From: Bacteroidales bacterium
Lineage (GTDB): Bacteria; Bacteroidota; Bacteroidia; Bacteroidales; F082
DNA: 41,484 nt
NCBI GenBank assembly: GCA_024400305.1
Contig: JAKSMX010000025.1
Coordinates: forward strand, 1 to 41,484
Direction of reading: 5' to 3'
The notes beneath the pieces are model-generated. The model ran no database searches. It worked only from the letters and a program-made list of their open reading frames with translations, and was not told the DNA's origin. The position numbers were made by a program, and so were the translations under genes. Positions 38,501 to 41,484 of the stretch are shown here, one piece after another (the first letter of the stretch is position 1; each line of letters begins with the position of its first letter).

Positions 38501-41325
38501 AACTCAATGCGGAGCGCACAAATCTCCTGCCCGGAGCGGAAGAGAGATGGAGCGTGACCATTCGCGACTATAAGAAAAATCCTGTTTTCGCATCGTTGCT
38601 GGCCGGAATGTACGACTCTTCACTCGACGCAATCGTTCCGAGTTATTATGGAAACAGTTGGCGTTTTAACATGACCCCAACTTACAGAAAATCAGGTGAT
38701 TTCAAATTTGACGGCGGATTCGGCAGCAATCATGCGTCGTTGTATTCTTACTATTACAGTTTCTTCTTCAGTCCGGCCGCTTTGTACTCGGATGTGGCTC
38801 TCATTCAAATGTTTGGCAGTCCGAAACGCAACATCATGTATAAAGGGGTGCAAAATGCCGCGCCGACGGCCGGAATGGCTGACGGAATGGTTTATGATTT
38901 CGCTGTCGAAGAGGAGGCGGCCGAGGCCGAGGCGCCTTCGGCTGCGGTTCAGGATGATGCAGATGGCGATGGGAATCAAATTGAAAAAGAAAACACGCCG
39001 TTTATGCAGGTCCGCTCGAACTTCAACGAGACGGCGTTCTTCTACCCGAACCTCAAAACCGATGAAAACGGCGACGCGACGTTCACATTCACGATGCCCG
39101 ACGCATTGACGCGCTGGAAACTGAGGATGTTCGCCTACACGAAAGACCTGAAGGTCGGGACGCTCGAAGAGACATTCGTCACGCAGAAGCCCGTGATGAT
39201 CATGGCCGACATGCCGCGGTTCTGCTACGACGAAGACACGCTGTGGCTCGTCGCTAATGTGGTAAATCTCTCTGATGAGACGATTTCGCCGGTCGCGATG
39301 TTGGAAGTTTTTGATGAGAGTGGAGTTTTGAGAGTTGAGAGTGAAGTGTTGAGAGTGGAGAGTGAAGTGTTGAGAGTTGAGAGTGGAGTTGTTCTTTCTG
39401 AAAAAGAAGTCAAAATTGAAGAGATTCCGGCGGGAAGAAGCCAGAGCGTGAGGTGGAAAGTGGCGATGAAAAAAGACGTCAACCTGCTGACTTTCAGGTT
39501 CTCCGCCACCGCCGGCAACTTCAGCGACGCCGAACAGCACATTATGCCGGTGCTGAGCACGGAGGTCTTCATGACGCAGACATTCCCGCTCATCGCAAAA
39601 GGCAACGAGAAGAAAAATTACAACTTTAATTTTGAAAATGAAGGCGAGAGAAATCATGCCATCACGTTGAATATCAGCAAGAACCCGACGTGGTACGCGG
39701 TTCAGGCACTGCCGTATCTCGAAAACGGAAACGAGAGATACGCCGAGACCGCCTTCCACAGATATTTCACAAATTCTGTCGCGAAATATGTCGCGTCGAG
39801 CCTGAAAGACTCGCCGGAGATGAAGAGGCTGCTCGAATCTTTGGAAAACGATTCTGCAAACACCGCGATGTCGGAACTTGAGAAAAACCAAGAGCTGAAG
39901 GAGATTCTTCTCAACGAAACGCCTTGGGTTTTGGATGCCAAAAACGAAGCCGAACAACGCGCTAACATCTCTAAACTATTTGATACAAAAGCAATTGACA
40001 AAAATATCAAGTCGGCCTTGAATGTTTTGAAGAAGAAACAGAAACCGAGCGGAGGCTGGCCGTGGGTCGAGGGAATGCCGGAAAGCGCTTTGGTGACGCA
40101 ATACATATTAGGCGGCTTGGGACGGCTTGAGAGCCTTACAAAAAACAAGAACGCTGATGCCATTGCCGAAAAAGCGTTCCATTTTATTGAAAATGATGTT
40201 GTTAAGAGATTCAGCGATTTGAAGGAATCCGACAGGAAAGACTATCATTGCAGCGTGATGATTGTGAGGGAGCTTTTCGTGATGAGTTACTTCCCGAAGT
40301 TCAAGACAAACGAGAAATTCAATGAGGCGAGGGCGTTTTATATCGGGAAACTCAAGAACGACTGGACGGATTTCAACTTTGAGGCGCAGGCAGGCATCGC
40401 GTTGATTCTCAACAGAAACGGCGACAAAGCCGAGGCGATGGCAATCTTGAAGTCATTGCGCGAATGCGCCCAGAAGAACGAACTCGGAATGTATTGGGTT
40501 GGCATCGGCGTTGAAGATGAAGCCCGCATTCTTGAGGCGTTCAACGAAATCGATCCGGAAAACGAGGAGATTGACGCGATGCGCTTCTGGATTCTCGGAC
40601 AGAAACGTACCAATATGTGGGACAACGACCGCGCCACCGCCGAGGCGGTTTACGCCATCGTGAACCGCGGGACCGACTGGGTCAACGACAACGGCGAAGT
40701 CACGATAACGATTTCGGGCGAGAAAGTTGATTTGCACGACGGTGAAGCTGGTGCCGGTTTTGTCAAAAAAACACTCCCTGTTGACGGCGATTATTCAAAC
40801 GTTTCAATTGATAATCAGACGAATCACCAGGTGTGGGGCGGGATGTTCCGACAGTATTTCGTGCCGATTGACAAGGTGCGGAAATCAAACGAAGACATGA
40901 AGGTGAGACGCGAGCTTTTCGTTGAGAGAACCGAAGGCGACAAGACGGATTATGTGCCGGTTTCCGGAGAAAACATCAAAGTCGGCGACAAGATCAAAAT
41001 CGTGCTTCATATTGAAAACCAGCAGGATATGGAGTTTGTGTATCTGAAAGACCTTCGCGGCGCGTGCTTCGAGCCGACGGAGCAGATCTCACGTTATCAT
41101 CACAGCGACGGTCTCTGGTATTACCAAAGCACGAGTGACGTGGCGATGGAATTCTTCTTCGACAACATGCCGAAGGGCAGGCACGAGCTCTCGCACACGG
41201 TTTATGTCACGAAAGAAGGCTCATTCAGTGCGGGTTACGCCGTGATACAGTGCCAATACGCACCGGAGTTCGGGGCTTACTCGAAAGGAAGCAGGATTGA
41301 GATTCAGGACGGCGGCAATCATTAG
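35527..41325 (+). CDS. Alpha-2-macroglobulin-family secreted protein lacking the thioester
   Basis: A 1932-residue exported protein. The signal peptide (1 to about 23) ends T-N-A before Q-S; the Cys at 19 makes a poor lipobox. An N-terminal helical region (about 25-300) precedes macroglobulin-like domains. The MG2/A2M_N domain (about 517-625) has F-T-D-R-Q-I-Y-R-P-G-Q-T-V-Q-F-K-G, and the A2M core (about 1165-1210) has F-Y-P-N-L-K-T-D-E-N-G and R-W-K-L-R-M-F-A-Y-T. An alpha/alpha TED-like domain follows (about 1390-1680, with G-G-W-P-W-V-E-G-M). Where related proteins have the thioester C-x-E-Q, this one reads Y-A-E-T (1405-1408). Bacterial members are thought to trap proteases. Without the thioester it may act by conformational trapping or as a scaffold. 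A repeat insertion lies at 1264-1288. No pbpC gene follows within the window. Confidence 0.9.
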   Translation: MKIRQLLLTAITLLLMTNCTNAQSTFDSQWKEFDENISKRLPESAGKVLDQIEALSAAEKNDVQLLKVAVKRSEVFQLNSENVIDTTINYCKAFLPKLSDVSQAILKIEIAKMYNEYSYKFKYNSDEIEGQYLSAFENVRALKKTSMSTYKPLFENENARFDVDFEPTAYDYIAHCVLDFYDDDLDEYLEKYNDLYAQLIGFDNDKKYSKASAYNKINQIESLVDYYHDKEHDTLYFNELNNVLKGCKDNVTIARIKSSQANIMMREENYVEALRLCDEVIAMDSISDDYSKCVDCRRSILDNSVSIEMQNVQVPGKPIPAGFSYRNTTNPSYRIYKVDAKDITNNRNSNLEEILKLLTFKEIVAEETLKIPAETDYKTHSSLIALPALEVGSYIMLVSANDDFDNTDKLIFNVFQVSNLTYVVHNFDGKNEIYTLNRETGSPIGGVKAEFFKEEYDYKKGEYIQKSKGSVTTDSEGYAVMPDISTGFIINLFSGDDILLSHDLIWNNNAKQGNFRKQVRLFTDRQIYRPGQTVQFKGICTRGNGKTNELLVNEKIDVKLLDANYQTVEKQSFVTDDFGAFSGSFVLPSDALNGDFRITTNDGSVYFKVEEYKRPTFEVTFNKPEKEYSIGDNVRVTGNVMAFSGFGIDNAKYEYTIMRQTTFPFRCWWWIFRNIEDEQIASGDGITEAGGLFDIDFQLIPDNSVKARELPMFTYIINVKVTDAQGETHEDSYSINASYNKFNIALKTNPELSSNSGNVLTSDDLNDCKIVVSNISGNPASTNVKCKIYKIIDNERFTCNLGSFDRHLLKDEELKSLFPEFDFYNDGNFDLKNCEVVYENVLKVDGEADLFKKNTKLSAGNYVIELKSVDDTLSEYSEKFVFYEPRSKKMPFKNLCWSAIDSETAQPGDEVNLYIGSSADNVMAIVYVMNNENIRYTERIMLNDNVKRISFNVKEEDRGNLVFDAVFVKHNQKQEVSYNVAVPFDNLKLGVELNAERTNLLPGAEERWSVTIRDYKKNPVFASLLAGMYDSSLDAIVPSYYGNSWRFNMTPTYRKSGDFKFDGGFGSNHASLYSYYYSFFFSPAALYSDVALIQMFGSPKRNIMYKGVQNAAPTAGMADGMVYDFAVEEEAAEAEAPSAAVQDDADGDGNQIEKENTPFMQVRSNFNETAFFYPNLKTDENGDATFTFTMPDALTRWKLRMFAYTKDLKVGTLEETFVTQKPVMIMADMPRFCYDEDTLWLVANVVNLSDETISPVAMLEVFDESGVLRVESEVLRVESEVLRVESGVVLSEKEVKIEEIPAGRSQSVRWKVAMKKDVNLLTFRFSATAGNFSDAEQHIMPVLSTEVFMTQTFPLIAKGNEKKNYNFNFENEGERNHAITLNISKNPTWYAVQALPYLENGNERYAETAFHRYFTNSVAKYVASSLKDSPEMKRLLESLENDSANTAMSELEKNQELKEILLNETPWVLDAKNEAEQRANISKLFDTKAIDKNIKSALNVLKKKQKPSGGWPWVEGMPESALVTQYILGGLGRLESLTKNKNADAIAEKAFHFIENDVVKRFSDLKESDRKDYHCSVMIVRELFVMSYFPKFKTNEKFNEARAFYIGKLKNDWTDFNFEAQAGIALILNRNGDKAEAMAILKSLRECAQKNELGMYWVGIGVEDEARILEAFNEIDPENEEIDAMRFWILGQKRTNMWDNDRATAEAVYAIVNRGTDWVNDNGEVTITISGEKVDLHDGEAGAGFVKKTLPVDGDYSNVSIDNQTNHQVWGGMFRQYFVPIDKVRKSNEDMKVRRELFVERTEGDKTDYVPVSGENIKVGDKIKIVLHIENQQDMEFVYLKDLRGACFEPTEQISRYHHSDGLWYYQSTSDVAMEFFFDNMPKGRHELSHTVYVTKEGSFSAGYAVIQCQYAPEFGAYSKGSRIEIQDGGNH
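39316..39390. repeat. In-frame copy of the 7/21-bp repeat inside the alpha-2-macroglobulin-like gene
   Basis: 75 bases built from the same units as the array after tdk (gagagtggagttttgagagt, gagagtgaagtgtt). It encodes a 7-residue repeat V-L-R-V-E-S-E/G, three times, at residues 1264-1288, between the strand M-L-E-V-F-D-E and V-V-L-S-E-K-E. The length is exactly 25 codons and the frame is kept. Confidence 0.8.
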
Positions 41326-41329
41326 GATT

Positions 41330-41376
41330 GCCACGGCAGCGGCCGGAGATGCCGTTAGTCTGACGTGCCGTTTTTC
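41330..41376 (+). terminator. Candidate terminator of the alpha-2-macroglobulin-like gene
   Basis: ACGGCA (41333-41338) can pair with TGCCGT at 41350-41355 or at 41366-41371; the second copy runs into TTTTT. It begins a few bases after the stop codon. Confidence 0.4.
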
Positions 41377-41484
41377 CCGTTTCCCGTTTCTCTTTGTTTT
41401 TGTAAAAATTACTGATTTATTTGTATTATTCGGTGTAATGGACAAATTTTAGGCTGTTTTTGAGACGTTGCTCTCAAGTGGACA
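41377..41484. other. Non-coding right edge
   Basis: About 110 bases after the last gene with no reading frame I can support. It contains a 6-bp hairpin (TTGAGA 41460-41465 with TCTCAA 41472-41477) and the string tggaca twice, on either side of that hairpin. This could be the edge of a repeat or mobile element, but the window ends here. Confidence 0.3.

Noticed and set aside
38692-39957. A 421-codon open frame antisense to the alpha-2-macroglobulin-like gene
   Set aside because: It mirrors a strongly coding gene with clear domains. Its product is Arg/His/Val-rich with no recognisable motif, and its openness follows from codon bias and the stop-poor repeat it crosses.

Overview
The window looks like a chromosomal segment of a Bacteroidota bacterium, probably Bacteroidales. 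The main sign is a Bacteroidetes-type -7 promoter box (TAnnTTTG, usually TATTTTTG, TAATTTTG or TACCTTTG) a few tens of bases or less before many starts. Purine-rich Shine-Dalgarno sites are largely missing. Other signs are an EF-G2-type second elongation factor, a bifunctional Fkp, a WbsX/GH99-like protein, DUF2461, DUF4097-like and secreted alpha-2-macroglobulin families, and tdk close to rsmI. No transposase, integrase, phage gene or CRISPR array was seen.

Layout. 1-2.4 kb (minus strand): an ECF sigma factor, a single-pass membrane protein (possible anti-sigma) and an exported repeat protein, separated by a short hairpin repeat. 2.4-12.4 kb: mostly housekeeping or envelope genes in short units. 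These are DUF2461, an LTA-synthase/sulfatase-type membrane phosphotransferase, tRNA-Gln(CTG), a membrane GT2, a lipoprotein, a flippase-like membrane protein, ruvC, the EF-G2-like gene, a PfkB kinase and tRNA-Asn(GTT). 12.5-29.6 kb (minus strand): one long, tightly packed polysaccharide operon read from 29.6 down to 12.5 kb. 29.7-35.3 kb: a PlsC-like acyltransferase, an FMN-binding membrane protein, an Omp85-type barrel, rsmI, an acidic hypothetical protein and tdk. 35.5-41.3 kb: a 1932-residue alpha-2-macroglobulin-family protein.

The polysaccharide operon carries, in transcription order: O-antigen ligase/polymerase family protein, Wzx flippase, GT2, GT4, an EpsG-like polymerase fused to a beta-helix and an Lcl/DUF1566-like domain, a WbsX/GH99-like protein, GT2, GT4, a polyisoprenyl-phosphate sugar-1-phosphate transferase, Fkp, an L-fucose/L-rhamnose mutarotase-family protein, a GNAT-like protein, and a small PglC-like transferase. 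Together they suggest a surface polysaccharide that includes L-fucose salvaged from the surroundings: mutarotase, then fucokinase, then GDP-L-fucose. It would be built on a lipid carrier, flipped and polymerised. No wza/wzc-type export genes and no de novo GDP-fucose genes lie in the window.

The observations most worth a second look are the three-part EpsG fusion, the altered DE catalytic pair (D-T) in the small initiating transferase, a 7/14/21-bp repeat family found both between genes and in frame inside two unrelated genes, the missing catalytic His in the EF-G2-like protein, the lost thioester motif in the alpha-2-macroglobulin-like protein, and a possible attenuator in the leader of the polysaccharide operon. 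All assignments come from reading the sequence and remembered family motifs; no database search was run.
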